A stretch of 64,000 nt of DNA, taken from NCBI GenBank assembly GCA_937952305.1, contig CALFZO010000116.1, positions 1-64,000 on the forward strand, given 5' to 3'. The DNA is from an uncultured Anaerolineales bacterium. Its GTDB lineage: Bacteria > Chloroflexota > Anaerolineae > Anaerolineales > UBA6663. This document shows, in pieces, positions 1 through 8,569 of the stretch. Each line of letters begins with the position of its first letter. The stretch's first letter is position 1. The translations under genes and the position numbers were made by a program. A model generated the notes under the pieces. The model saw only the letters and a list, made by a program, of their open reading frames with translations. It did no database searches and had not been told where the DNA came from.

Positions 1-180
1 ATCGTCGAATCGGTCTTCGGCTTCCCGGGCCTGGGCAGCTACATCTTAGACGCGGCGCTGTTCAAGGACGTCTTTGTCATCGAGGCCGCCACCATGGCCC
101 TGATCGTGGTCGCCGTCGGCACGCAGCTGCTGGCCGACGTGGTCTACACCTTTCTGAACCCGCGCATCCGCTTCGCCTGA
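1..180 (+). CDS. ABC transporter permease, DppB/OppB type (3' end only)
   Basis: The window opens inside a gene. The first 59 codons, in frame 1 to a TGA at 178-180, read as the C-terminus of a dipeptide/oligopeptide/nickel-type inner-membrane permease. Visible are the family's VESVFGFPGLGSYILDA segment, a last hydrophobic helix (ALIVVAVGTQLLADVVYTFL) and the usual NPRIR tail. In the family this protein pairs with a DppC-type permease to form the membrane channel. The DppC-type gene follows 7 bp later, so the two are almost certainly co-transcribed. The substrate-binding protein would lie further upstream, outside the window. Confidence 0.9.
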   Translation: MVESVFGFPGLGSYILDAALFKDVFVIEAATMALIVVAVGTQLLADVVYTFLNPRIRFA

Positions 181-187
181 CGCCGCC

Positions 188-1135
188 ATGCCGCCCTCTT
201 CCCCCGCCACCGTGCTGCCCGCCCGCCCGGCCCGCCCCCCCCTGGCCCAGCGCCTGCGCGCCGGGCTGGACGTGTTGCTGCGCTCACGCGTGGCGCTGGT
301 CGGGGCGGCGCTGGTGCTGTTCTGGGTGCTGGTGGCCGCCTTCGCCGACGACTGCCTGATCCAGCCCGCCTGCTGGACCGGCTCGCCCGACTACACGCCC
401 ACCCCGTGGCTGGCCCGCTACCCGTTCGACAAAGGCGTCGGCCCGATCCTGGGCGCGCCCTCGGCCGAGCACTGGCTGGGCACCGACCGCAACGGCCGCG
501 ACCTGTGGGCGCGCCTGGCCTATGGGGCCCGCATCATCCTGACGCTGGCGCCGCTCAGCGTGGGCGTGGCCGTGCTCCTCGGCGGCGCGCTCGGCCTGAT
601 GGCCGGCTACTTCGGCGGCGTCGTGGACGAGCTGATCTCGCGCCTGCTCGATACGGTCATCGCCTTCCCGCAGATCATCCTGTACCTGATCATCATCGCC
701 GCGCTCGGCCCGTCGGCGGCCAACGTCGTGCTCGCCATCACCATCGCCGGCGCGCCCGGCATCGCCCGGCTGGTGCGCAGCCTGACGCTCGATATCAAGA
801 CGCGCGACTACGTGGCGGCCGCTCAGACGCGCGGCGAAAGCCCGTGGTACATCATGGCGGTCGAGATCCTGCCCAACGCCAGCGGCCCGATCATCATCGA
901 CGCCATGCTGCGCGTCGGCTACGCCGTCTTCGCCATCGGCACGCTCGGCTTCCTGGGCCTGGGCCTGCCGCCGCCCTCGCCGGACTGGGGCTCCATCGTC
1001 AACCTCGGCCGCCGCTTCATCGCCGCCGGCCATCCCTGGGACGCGCTCTGGGCGTCGCTGGCCACGGCCTCGCTCGTCATCGGCCTCAACCTGATGGCCG
1101 ACGGCCTCTCTGAAGAAACGCAACGGTACCGCTGA
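188..1135 (+). CDS. ABC transporter permease, DppC/OppC type
   Basis: A 315-residue protein of normal length for the second permease of peptide/nickel importers. A Pro/Ala-rich cytoplasmic start leads to a first membrane helix (about residues 38-55). A periplasmic segment follows, with the family motif HWLGTDRNGRDLWARLAYGAR (about 98-117), then five hydrophobic helices. The cytoplasmic loop RDYVAAAQTRGESPWYI is the EAA-type coupling site for the ATPase subunits. The C-terminus (LGFLGLGLPPPSPDWGSIV) is typical. The gene lies between the DppB fragment and ptrB, and the fused ATPase gene is downstream. Substrate cannot be told from sequence, but the neighbouring oligopeptidase favours peptides. 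Confidence 0.93.
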   Translation: MPPSSPATVLPARPARPPLAQRLRAGLDVLLRSRVALVGAALVLFWVLVAAFADDCLIQPACWTGSPDYTPTPWLARYPFDKGVGPILGAPSAEHWLGTDRNGRDLWARLAYGARIILTLAPLSVGVAVLLGGALGLMAGYFGGVVDELISRLLDTVIAFPQIILYLIIIAALGPSAANVVLAITIAGAPGIARLVRSLTLDIKTRDYVAAAQTRGESPWYIMAVEILPNASGPIIIDAMLRVGYAVFAIGTLGFLGLGLPPPSPDWGSIVNLGRRFIAAGHPWDALWASLATASLVIGLNLMADGLSEETQRYR

Positions 1136-1178
1136 CGATGGCAGCCCTGCCCGTCGTCACGCCGCTGTGGGAGTCGCC

Positions 1179-3263
1179 ATGAGCGCCCCGTCGACCCTGA
1201 CGCCGCCGGTTGCCCCGCGCCGCCCGCATCCCATCGCCCAGCACGGCCACACCCGGAACGACGAATACTTCTGGCTGCGCGACCGCGCCGACCCGGCCGT
1301 GCTGGCTTATTTGCAGGCCGAGAACGCCTACACCGCCGCAGTCATGGCGCCGACGCAGGCCTTGCAGGAGCGGTTGTTCCAGGAGATGCGCGGGCGCCTG
1401 GCCGACGACGACGTCAGCGTGCCAGTGCGGCACGGCCCGTATGACTACTACACGCGTTTCAGCGCCGGGCGCCAATATCCGGTCTACTGCCGCCGGCTGG
1501 GCGCCGACGGTCCAGAGGCCGTGACGCTGGACGTAAACGCGCTGGCCGAGGGCCATGACTTCTGCCGGCTGGGCAACTACGAGGTCAGCCCGGACCAGCG
1601 CTACCTGGCCTATTCGGTGGATTTCAGCGGCGCCGAGCGCTTCACGCTGCACGTGAAAGACCTGACCACCGGCGCGGTTCTGCCGGTTCAGTTCGCGGAC
1701 ACGTATTACACGCTGGCCTGGGCCAACGACAGCCGCACGCTCTTCTTCACCACCGTGGACGCCGCCACGCGCCCGCACCGCGTGTGGCGCTGGGTCGTGG
1801 GCGCGGAGGCCGCCGCCCAACTCATCCATGAGGAACGCGACGAGTCCTACTTTGTCTGGCTGCACGCCAGCCGCAGCCGCCGCTACTTGTTCCTGCACGC
1901 CCACAACAACACCACCAGCGAGTGGCGCACGCTCCCGGCCGATGATCCGGCCGGCGCGTTCACGGTCTTCGCGGCGCGGCGGCCCGGCGTCGAGTACAAG
2001 CTCGATCATCAGGTGACCGGCGCCGGCCGCGAACGCTGGCTGTTCCTGACCAACGACAGCGCCGAGAACTTCCGGCTGCGCGCGGCGCCGGTGGGGGACC
2101 AGGCCCTGGAGGCCGCCGAGGACGTGCTGCCGCACCGGCCCGCCGTCCTGCTGGACGGCTTCGACGTCTTCCAGGATTTCCTGGTGGTGTACGAGCGCGA
2201 GGCCGGCCTGCGGCACATCCGCATCAGCGACCCGGCCGGCGGCCAGGCGCGGCGGGTGGCCTTCCCTGAGCCCGCGTACAACTTCTGGACGACGGCCTGG
2301 ATGGGGCCGGACGAAAACCCGGACTATGCCGCGCACCAGCTGCGCTTCACGTATTCGTCGCTGGTCACGCCGGACTCGGTCATCGACTACAGCCTGGCCG
2401 ACGGGACCTGGACCGTGCGCAAGCAGATGGCCATCCCGAGCGGCTATGATCCGGCGCAATACCAGGCCGAGCGGCTGACCGCCACGGCCCCGGACGGCAC
2501 GGCCGTGCCGATCTCGCTGGTCTACCGGCGCGGCTTCCAACGCGACGGCCGCGCGCCGCTGCTGCTGACCGGCTACGGCGCTTACGGCGCCTCGTCCGAT
2601 CCTGTCTTCAGCACCAACCGCCTGAGCCTGCTGGACCGCGGGCTGGCGTTCGCCATCGCCCACGTCCGCGGCGGGTCCGAGCTGGGGCGCGCCTGGTACG
2701 AGGCCGGCAAGCTGCTCCACAAGCAGAACACGTTCTCGGATTTCTGCGCCTGCGCCGAGCACCTGATCGCGGACGGCACCACTTCGGCTGACCGGCTGGC
2801 CGCCTTGGGCGTCAGCGCCGGCGGCCTGCTGATGGGCGCGGTCTTCACCCAGCGGCCCGAGCTGTTCGGGTGTGTCGTCGCCAAGGTCCCGTTCGTGGAC
2901 GTCCTCAACAGCCTGAGCGACCCGAGCATCCCGCTGACGGTGGTGGAGTGGGAAGAGTGGGGCAACCCAGCCGACCCCGCCCAGTTCGAGGCCATGCGCG
3001 CCTATTCGCCGTACGACAACCTGACGGCCCGCGCTTACCCGGCCCTGCTGGTGACCGCCGGCCTGAACGATCCGCGCGTCGCCTATTGGGAGCCGGCCAA
3101 ATTCGTGGCCAGGCTGCGGACACGGCACACCGGGACGGCGCCGGTGCTGCTCAAGACCAACCTGGGCGCCGGGCACGCCGGCACGTCCGGGCGCTACGAC
3201 TATCTCAAAGAGATCGCGTTCGAGTACGCGTTCATCCTGACCACGTTGGGGATCAACGCCTGA
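1179..3263 (+). CDS. ptrB: Oligopeptidase B (S9A serine peptidase)
   Basis: A 694-residue prolyl-oligopeptidase-family enzyme of the usual length, predicted cytoplasmic with no signal peptide. Oligopeptidase B cleaves short peptides after Arg or Lys. An N-terminal seven-bladed propeller (about 70-410) is followed by an alpha/beta-hydrolase domain. The catalytic triad is visible: Ser546 in GVSAGG, Asp631 in GLNDPRV and His666 in GAGHAG. PFVDVLNSL and VEWEEWGNP are oligopeptidase-B signatures. The ATG at 1179 is preferred over an in-frame GTG at 1167 because GGGAG lies just before it. The gene sits inside the peptide-transporter operon, which suggests that imported peptides are hydrolysed immediately. 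Confidence 0.93.
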   Translation: MSAPSTLTPPVAPRRPHPIAQHGHTRNDEYFWLRDRADPAVLAYLQAENAYTAAVMAPTQALQERLFQEMRGRLADDDVSVPVRHGPYDYYTRFSAGRQYPVYCRRLGADGPEAVTLDVNALAEGHDFCRLGNYEVSPDQRYLAYSVDFSGAERFTLHVKDLTTGAVLPVQFADTYYTLAWANDSRTLFFTTVDAATRPHRVWRWVVGAEAAAQLIHEERDESYFVWLHASRSRRYLFLHAHNNTTSEWRTLPADDPAGAFTVFAARRPGVEYKLDHQVTGAGRERWLFLTNDSAENFRLRAAPVGDQALEAAEDVLPHRPAVLLDGFDVFQDFLVVYEREAGLRHIRISDPAGGQARRVAFPEPAYNFWTTAWMGPDENPDYAAHQLRFTYSSLVTPDSVIDYSLADGTWTVRKQMAIPSGYDPAQYQAERLTATAPDGTAVPISLVYRRGFQRDGRAPLLLTGYGAYGASSDPVFSTNRLSLLDRGLAFAIAHVRGGSELGRAWYEAGKLLHKQNTFSDFCACAEHLIADGTTSADRLAALGVSAGGLLMGAVFTQRPELFGCVVAKVPFVDVLNSLSDPSIPLTVVEWEEWGNPADPAQFEAMRAYSPYDNLTARAYPALLVTAGLNDPRVAYWEPAKFVARLRTRHTGTAPVLLKTNLGAGHAGTSGRYDYLKEIAFEYAFILTTLGINA

Positions 3264-3301
3264 GCCGGCCGCCGGTGCGGCTCGAGGCCAAGAAGGCGCC
3301 T

Positions 3302-5425
3302 ATGCACAGTCGTCCGCCTGGCAAAATCGGACAGCCCGTCATCCGCGTCGACCAGCTCGGCATCGCCTACGAGACGCGCCAAGGCCTGGTGCACGCCGTG
3401 CGCGAGGTCTCATTCGAGATCCACCGCGGCGAGACGCTCGGCCTGGTGGGCGAATCCGGCTGCGGCAAGAGCACGGTGGCCTACGGCCTGGTCAACTACC
3501 TGGGCCGCAACGGCCGGATCGTCCGAGGCGAGATCCAGTTCCAGGGCCAGTCGTTGGTCGGCCGCAGCGAGGAGGAACTGCGCCGGCTGCGCGGCGACCA
3601 GATCTCGATGGTCTTCCAGGATCCGATGACGTCGCTCAACCCGGTGATGCCGGTGGGCGAGCAGATGGCCGAGGTGCTCACCGTGCACCGGGCCATGCCC
3701 AAAGACGAGGCCCGCACGCGCTGCCTGGAGATGCTGCGGCGCGTCTACATGCCGGACCCGGCCAAAGTGCTGGAGCGCTATCCGCACCAGATCTCGGGCG
3801 GCCAGCAGCAGCGCGTGGTCATCGCCATGGCCCTGCTCAACAACCCGGCCCTGCTGGTGATGGACGAGCCGACCACGGCCCTGGACGTGACCGTCGAGGC
3901 GGCCGTGCTGGACCTGATCGCCGACCTGCGCCGCGACTTTGACACCGCCATCCTGTTCATCAGCCACAACCTGGGCGTCATCGCGCGCGTCAGCAACCGC
4001 GTGGGCGTGATGTACGCGGGTGAACTGGTGGAGCTGGCCGCCGTGGACGAGCTCTTCGCCGACCCGCGCCACCCTTACACCCAGGGCCTGCTGCGCTGCC
4101 TGCCCAGGCTCGGGCGCAGCAAGGCCAGCAGCCTGCTCCACCCTATCCGCGGCCGCGTGCCCGCGCCGGACCGCCTGCCGCCGGGCTGCGTCTTCGAGCC
4201 GCGCTGCGATTACGCCCGCCAGGCCTGCCGGGCCGAGCGGCCGGCCCTGCGCGCCCTGCGGCCCGGCCACCACACGCGCTGCCTGTTCTCCGACGAGATC
4301 GATGCCGCGGCCTGGGCCCCGCCCGCGGACGAGGGCCGGCCGGCCGTCGCCGACAGCCGTCCGGCGGCCGCCGGCGGCGACCCGCCCGCCCCGATCCTCA
4401 ACGTCGCCGGCCTGAAGACCTACTACCGCCATCCCAGCGCCTCGCCGCTGGGCGTGCTCGGCCTGGGCCAGACCGACTACGTCAAAGCCGTGGACAACGT
4501 GTCCTTCGCCGTGCCCAAGGGCCGCACGCTCGGCATCGTGGGCGAATCCGGCTGCGGCAAGAGCACGCTCATCAAGACCCTGATCGGCCTGGAAAGCCCG
4601 TCCGGCGGCCGGGCCGACTTTATCGGCTTCGACATCAACCGCCGCGTCAGCCAGCGGGACCTGGCCATCATCCGCGAACTGCAGATGGTGTTCCAGAACC
4701 CGGACGCCACCATGAACCCGAGCTACACCGTCGGCCAGCAGATCGAGCGGCCGCTGCGCCGCTTCAAGATAGTGCCGCCGGCCCAGGTCCACGCCGAAGT
4801 GGTCCGCCTGCTGCGCGCCGTGAAGCTGGACGAACACTACTATGACCGGTTCCCGCGCCAGCTCAGCGGCGGCGAGAAACAGCGCATCGGCATCGCCCGC
4901 GCCTTCGCCGGCCGCCCGGACCTGGTGCTGTGCGACGAGCCAGTCTCGGCCCTGGACGTCTCGGTGCAGGCGGCCGTGCTGAACCTGCTCATGGAGATCC
5001 AGCGTGAGCAGAACACGACCATGCTTTTCATCTCGCACGACCTGAGCGTGGTCCGGTTCCTGTCTGACGACGTGGCCGTGATGTACCTGGGGCAGATAGT
5101 GGAGATCGGCCCGGCCGAGGCCATCTATGCCCCGCCCTATCATCCTTACACCGAGTCCCTGCTGGCGGCCGTGCCGATCCCGGACCCGACCGTGGAACAG
5201 GAGCCCATCCGGCTGGAGGGCTCCGTCCCCAGCCCGCTGCATCCGCCCAGCGGCTGCCGCTTCCACACGCGCTGCCCGCGCCGCAATTTGCTGCCCGCTG
5301 GCGGCCAGATCTGCGAGACGACCGAGCCGCCCTGGCAGGAGGCCGGCGGCGGCCACCGCCTGTACTGTCACATCCCGCTGGAGACCCTGCGCGGCCTGGC
5401 GCCGGTGGTCAAAGCCCAGGCCTGA
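3302..5425 (+). CDS. Fused DppD-DppF peptide ABC transporter ATPase (two nucleotide-binding domains)
   Basis: A 707-residue protein joining the two ATPases that are usually separate in peptide importers. The first half has a Walker A (GESGCGKST, about residue 50), signature ISGGQQQR and Walker B LLVMDEPTTALD. It ends in the oligopeptide-transporter C-terminal motif with Cys-rich GCVFEPRCDYARQAC. An Ala/Pro-rich linker (about 330-360) leads to the second half: Walker A near 414, signature LSGGEKQR, Walker B LVLCDEPVSALD and a second Cys-rich tail (GCRFHTRCP). The frame is open further upstream, but that part overlaps ptrB in another frame, so ATG 3302 is taken as the start. Confidence 0.9.
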   Translation: MHSRPPGKIGQPVIRVDQLGIAYETRQGLVHAVREVSFEIHRGETLGLVGESGCGKSTVAYGLVNYLGRNGRIVRGEIQFQGQSLVGRSEEELRRLRGDQISMVFQDPMTSLNPVMPVGEQMAEVLTVHRAMPKDEARTRCLEMLRRVYMPDPAKVLERYPHQISGGQQQRVVIAMALLNNPALLVMDEPTTALDVTVEAAVLDLIADLRRDFDTAILFISHNLGVIARVSNRVGVMYAGELVELAAVDELFADPRHPYTQGLLRCLPRLGRSKASSLLHPIRGRVPAPDRLPPGCVFEPRCDYARQACRAERPALRALRPGHHTRCLFSDEIDAAAWAPPADEGRPAVADSRPAAAGGDPPAPILNVAGLKTYYRHPSASPLGVLGLGQTDYVKAVDNVSFAVPKGRTLGIVGESGCGKSTLIKTLIGLESPSGGRADFIGFDINRRVSQRDLAIIRELQMVFQNPDATMNPSYTVGQQIERPLRRFKIVPPAQVHAEVVRLLRAVKLDEHYYDRFPRQLSGGEKQRIGIARAFAGRPDLVLCDEPVSALDVSVQAAVLNLLMEIQREQNTTMLFISHDLSVVRFLSDDVAVMYLGQIVEIGPAEAIYAPPYHPYTESLLAAVPIPDPTVEQEPIRLEGSVPSPLHPPSGCRFHTRCPRRNLLPAGGQICETTEPPWQEAGGGHRLYCHIPLETLRGLAPVVKAQA

Positions 5426-5459
5426 CGGGGCCGGCTCAGCCGCGCCCGAGGAACTCACC

Positions 5460-6149
5460 ATGCTCGTCAAAGACTACATGACCCGCCACCCGATCCTGAT
5501 CGAGCCGCGCAAGCACGTCACCGACGCCCAGCGTGTCATGACCGAGGCCGGCATCCGGCACCTGCCGGTGGTCGGCGACGGCAAGCGCCTGCTCGGCCTG
5601 GTGACCCGCCAGCGCCTGGCCATCCAGCCGCATCAGCTCGCCAGCCTGGATGTGTGGGAGATCACGCGCTACCTGGCCGACCTGACGGTGGCCGACGTCA
5701 TGGTGAAGGGGCCGGACCTGCACACAATCAGTCCGGATGCCACGCTGGAAGAAGCCGCCGACGTGATGATCCGGCACAAGATCAGCGGCCTGCCGGTCGT
5801 CGAGGCACCCGGCAACATCGTCGTCGGCATCCTCACTGAGACCGATTTATTGATCGAGCTGCAGGACCTGCTCGGGGCCGTCGACGCCGGCTGGCGCGTA
5901 GTGATGCGCGTACCGGACCGCCCGGGCGAGTTTCGCAAGTTGGTGCGCGCCATCGGCGACAAAGGCTGGGGCATCATGGCCATGGGCAGCGTGCGCACGC
6001 CCAAAGATCCCAAGCACTGGGACCTGATCCTGAAAGTGCGCTGGTGCGGCCGGGAGGAGTTGCTGGACGTGCTGCGCGGCATCCCCGATCAGGAGATCGT
6101 GGACCTGCGTGAGACGCGGCCGCCCGCGGCGGGTCCGGCGGCCGGCTAG
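5460..6149 (+). CDS. Tandem CBS domain protein with C-terminal ACT-like domain
   Basis: A 229-residue cytoplasmic protein. Two CBS motifs (about 1-60 and 75-140; note DYMTRHPILI and DVMVKGPDLHTISPDATLEEA) form a Bateman module, which in this family binds adenine nucleotides. Residues about 147-215 (WRVVMRVPDRPGEFRKLVRAIGDKGWGI) resemble an ACT ligand-binding fold. A GAGG ribosome site precedes ATG 5460; longer in-frame ORF sequence upstream overlaps the ATPase gene and is rejected. It starts 34 bp after the ATPase gene and is probably the last gene of the operon, perhaps sensing energy or amino-acid status. Its specific target is unknown. Confidence 0.85.
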   Translation: MLVKDYMTRHPILIEPRKHVTDAQRVMTEAGIRHLPVVGDGKRLLGLVTRQRLAIQPHQLASLDVWEITRYLADLTVADVMVKGPDLHTISPDATLEEAADVMIRHKISGLPVVEAPGNIVVGILTETDLLIELQDLLGAVDAGWRVVMRVPDRPGEFRKLVRAIGDKGWGIMAMGSVRTPKDPKHWDLILKVRWCGREELLDVLRGIPDQEIVDLRETRPPAAGPAAG

Positions 6150-6162
6150 GCCGGAGGCGCGG

Positions 6163-6576
6163 TCACGGCCGGCGCAGTGTGAGCGCCCGGTCCACCCACA
6201 TCATGCGGCCGGTGGGTGTGTCGCAGACCGACACGCTCATCTGGACCTCGAAGACCCAGAGCAGCTCGCTGGTGCTCAGCATCTGGTTGCAGCTGCCGAG
6301 CGCGTACTTCTCCGGCCCGAGGGCGAACCGCGTCGAATACCACACATACACTTCGGAAAACGAATCGGTCGTCTGGTAAGATGTGCTGCGCCGAAGCTGC
6401 CAGGTGGGCCACACCTTGAAACCAGTTTTCGCGCTGACGAGCAGCGCGCCGGGGTAATCGGCTTCGCGCAGAGCGCGCCAGGCCAGAGCCCCGGCGGCTA
6501 GCCCGCCGGCCAGCAGCGCCGCCACCGCCAGCGCCACAATCGCATAGAGGCCTGCCGCCCGGCGGTGTGTCTGCAT
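6163..6576 (-). CDS. Small membrane-anchored protein of unknown function
   Basis: A 137-residue protein. A short basic N-terminus (MQTHRRAAGLY) precedes one strong hydrophobic helix (about 11-37), followed by an extracytoplasmic domain with two Cys residues (GSCNQM and VSVCDTP) that could form a disulfide. No family is recognised. The reading frame is open upstream, but ATG 6576 is chosen because a perfect TATAAT lies 6 nt before it, which would make the mRNA leaderless. The gene is convergent with the CBS gene and divergent from the GHMP-like gene at 6605. Confidence 0.65.
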   Translation of the reverse strand: MQTHRRAAGLYAIVALAVAALLAGGLAAGALAWRALREADYPGALLVSAKTGFKVWPTWQLRRSTSYQTTDSFSEVYVWYSTRFALGPEKYALGSCNQMLSTSELLWVFEVQMSVSVCDTPTGRMMWVDRALTLRRP

Positions 6577-6582
6577 GCCGGA

Positions 6583-6590
6583 ATTATACT
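6583..6590. promoter_or_regulatory. Overlapping divergent -10 elements
   Basis: The octamer ATTATACT reads as TATAAT on the minus strand (6588-6583), 6 nt before the ATG at 6576. It reads as TATACT on the plus strand (6585-6590), 14 nt before the ATG at 6605. The two -10 boxes share four base pairs, so RNA polymerase could occupy only one at a time. No good -35 box at 16-18 bp spacing is seen on either side. Confidence 0.55.
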
Positions 6591-6604
6591 GTTCGGGGTG
6601 ACGT

Positions 6605-7525
6605 ATGTCCGTCAAAATCGAAGCGCCCGCCAGCCTGCTGCTCGGTCTGGCGCGGGCGGACACCGGTCCGCTGGCCGTCAGTCTGACCCTGCGCTACCCG
6701 CCCGTCCACCTAGATGCGCGCCCGGCCGTCCAACTGGAAGTCGAAGGCGCCTGCGCGCCGACAGCGTACGCGGCCGCCGAACGCGTGGGCCGGCCGGCTC
6801 AGATCGAGATCGAGCTCGCCATCCCCACCCTGATGGGCCTGTCCGGCGACCCGCTGCTGGCGCTGAGCGTGGCGCGGGCCCTAGCCGAATTGCATGACCA
6901 GCCCGCCCAGGCGCCGGCGCTGGCCCAGGCGCTGGGCTTCACGCCGGACCTGGCGCCGGAGGTCTGGGGCTTTGTTCAGGGCGGCTTGCTGCTGTGCGCC
7001 GTGGACGCGCCCTTGGAGCGCCCGCCGCTGCGGCGCCAGCGGCTGCAGCACGCCGACGCGCAGGCCTGGGTGATCGTCCTGTATCTGCCGCGCCCCGCCG
7101 ACGACGACCCGGACAACCTGGAGGCTGAGCGCCGCGCCGCGCTGCTGGCCGCCGCCCCGCACCTGAGCGCGCCCACCGCCGCGCTGGTGGAGCAAGAGCT
7201 GTGGCCAGCCGCCGAGCGCGCTGACTTCCCGGCCTTTGCGCGCGCCCTGCAGGTTCTGTACGACGCCAACCAGGAGGCCCTGGCGGCGGCGGGCACCTCC
7301 CTCCGCCACCGGCCGCAAGCCCAGGCCATGCTGGAATTGCTGCGCGCCGAGCAGGTGCCGGCCTGCGGCGCCTGCCTCACCGGCCTGGGCGTGTGGGGCC
7401 TGATCCAGGGCGCGCAGCCCAGCATCCGGCTGCGGCAGAAGATGCAGGCGCTGGTGGGGATTGCGGGCGGCACCGTCCTGGGCACCATCACCGACAATGC
7501 CGGTGTTCAGGTTCACGCCGTCTGA
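6605..7525 (+). CDS. GHMP-superfamily protein resembling beta-RFAP synthase
   Basis: A 306-residue protein whose layout follows the beta-ribofuranosylaminobenzene 5'-phosphate synthase branch of the GHMP superfamily. It has an N-terminal strand APASLLLGL and a degenerate nucleotide loop GLSGDPLLALSVARAL (about 78-93) where the family has GLGSGTQLALAVARAL. A central GGLLLCAVDAP and a C-terminal block (ACGACLTGLGVWGLIQG, about 257-273) take the place of the family's GQSSWGPTVYG. In methanogens and methylotrophs the enzyme makes a methanopterin precursor; that role is not established here. The altered phosphate loop argues for a changed substrate. The leader is only a few nucleotides long. Confidence 0.55.
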   Translation: MSVKIEAPASLLLGLARADTGPLAVSLTLRYPPVHLDARPAVQLEVEGACAPTAYAAAERVGRPAQIEIELAIPTLMGLSGDPLLALSVARALAELHDQPAQAPALAQALGFTPDLAPEVWGFVQGGLLLCAVDAPLERPPLRRQRLQHADAQAWVIVLYLPRPADDDPDNLEAERRAALLAAAPHLSAPTAALVEQELWPAAERADFPAFARALQVLYDANQEALAAAGTSLRHRPQAQAMLELLRAEQVPACGACLTGLGVWGLIQGAQPSIRLRQKMQALVGIAGGTVLGTITDNAGVQVHAV

Positions 7526-7572
7526 CCGCGCGCTGCGCGCCCGCCGGACGCATTTCCCGCGCACCGCCCAGT

Positions 7573-8514
7573 ATGACCTCCCCCATGCCGGCCAACTCGG
7601 CCTCTGAGACGCCCGCTCACGCCACGCCCTGGACGGGTTGGGCGTACGCGCTCACCGCCAGCCTGGCTTTCAGCACGGTCACGCCAATCGGCAAGGCCGT
7701 CATCGCCGAGGGCGTGCCGCCGTCGGCCATCATCGTCGTGCGGCTGGCCATCACCACGGCCTTGCTCGGCCTGACGCTGGCGCTCACCAAGCCGGCCCGG
7801 CTGCGCGTGAACGCCCGCACCCTGCTGGTGTCCGCGGCCGTCGGCCTGTCTAACGGCGTGGGCATGCTCAGCTACTTCGCGTCGCTGCGCACCATCGATT
7901 CGTCGATCGCGTCCATGATCTTCTCGCTCAGCCCACTCATGACGCTGGTACTGCTGGCGCTGCGCGGCGAACCGTTCACGTACCGCCAGACCGTGCGGCT
8001 GGCGCTGGGGCTGGGCGGCGTCTACCTGCTCATCGGACCGGGCGGCCAGGTGGACCCCGGCGGCGCGCTGCTGGCCGCGGTCTCCATCATCACCGTCCCC
8101 GTGCAGCTGGTCTTCATCCAATGGTTCCTGCCGGAAGGCGATCCGCAGGCCTCGTCCTTCTATATGCTGGGCTGCATGCTGACGACGGCGTTGGCGGGCT
8201 GGCTATGGGAGGGCGCGCCGTGGCAGACGCCGGGCGTCGCCGGCTGGGCCGCTATCCTGGCGATCACGCTGGTGGGCACTTACTTCGGCCGGCTGGCGAT
8301 GTTTGTGGCTGTCCAACGCCTGGGCGGCGGTCAGATGGGTCTGCTGGCCCCATTCGAGACCTTGCTGACGGTCGCGTGGTCGGTGTTGTTCCTGCGTGAG
8401 CGCCTGACGCCGATCCAGTGGCTGGGCGGCGGCCTGGTGCTGGTGAGCGCGCTGCTGGCCGTGCAACGGCTCGGCCGGGTCCGCCTGCGCGTGACGCGCC
8501 GCCGGCCGGAGTAA
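7573..8514 (+). CDS. EamA/DMT-superfamily permease
   Basis: A 313-residue inner-membrane protein with about ten hydrophobic helices arranged as two repeats of the EamA domain. The first repeat starts at ALTASLAFSTVTPIGKAVI and the second near GGALLAAVSIITVPVQLVF. Both end in family-like stretches such as APFETLLTVAWSVLFLRERLTPIQWLGG. Members export amino acids or other metabolites; the substrate here is unknown. ATG 7573 is chosen because it starts just before the first helix; the open frame further upstream overlaps the previous gene and has no family similarity. Confidence 0.85.
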   Translation: MTSPMPANSASETPAHATPWTGWAYALTASLAFSTVTPIGKAVIAEGVPPSAIIVVRLAITTALLGLTLALTKPARLRVNARTLLVSAAVGLSNGVGMLSYFASLRTIDSSIASMIFSLSPLMTLVLLALRGEPFTYRQTVRLALGLGGVYLLIGPGGQVDPGGALLAAVSIITVPVQLVFIQWFLPEGDPQASSFYMLGCMLTTALAGWLWEGAPWQTPGVAGWAAILAITLVGTYFGRLAMFVAVQRLGGGQMGLLAPFETLLTVAWSVLFLRERLTPIQWLGGGLVLVSALLAVQRLGRVRLRVTRRRPE

Positions 8515-8569
8515 GCGAGCAGGAATTCTCTGACCATGCCGGCTGGCGCTGCTGCCCTCCCCGCTGTCC

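Noticed and set aside
1086..3176. A 696-codon minus-strand open frame opposite ptrB, and similar long antisense frames (for example 3410-5470, 8264-9835, 10131-12014, 34426-37221, 46154-48094, 53333-55096)
   Set aside because: They are mirror frames of real genes kept open by high GC. They are rich in Arg/Gln/His/Val, show no domain, and overlap strongly supported CDSs.
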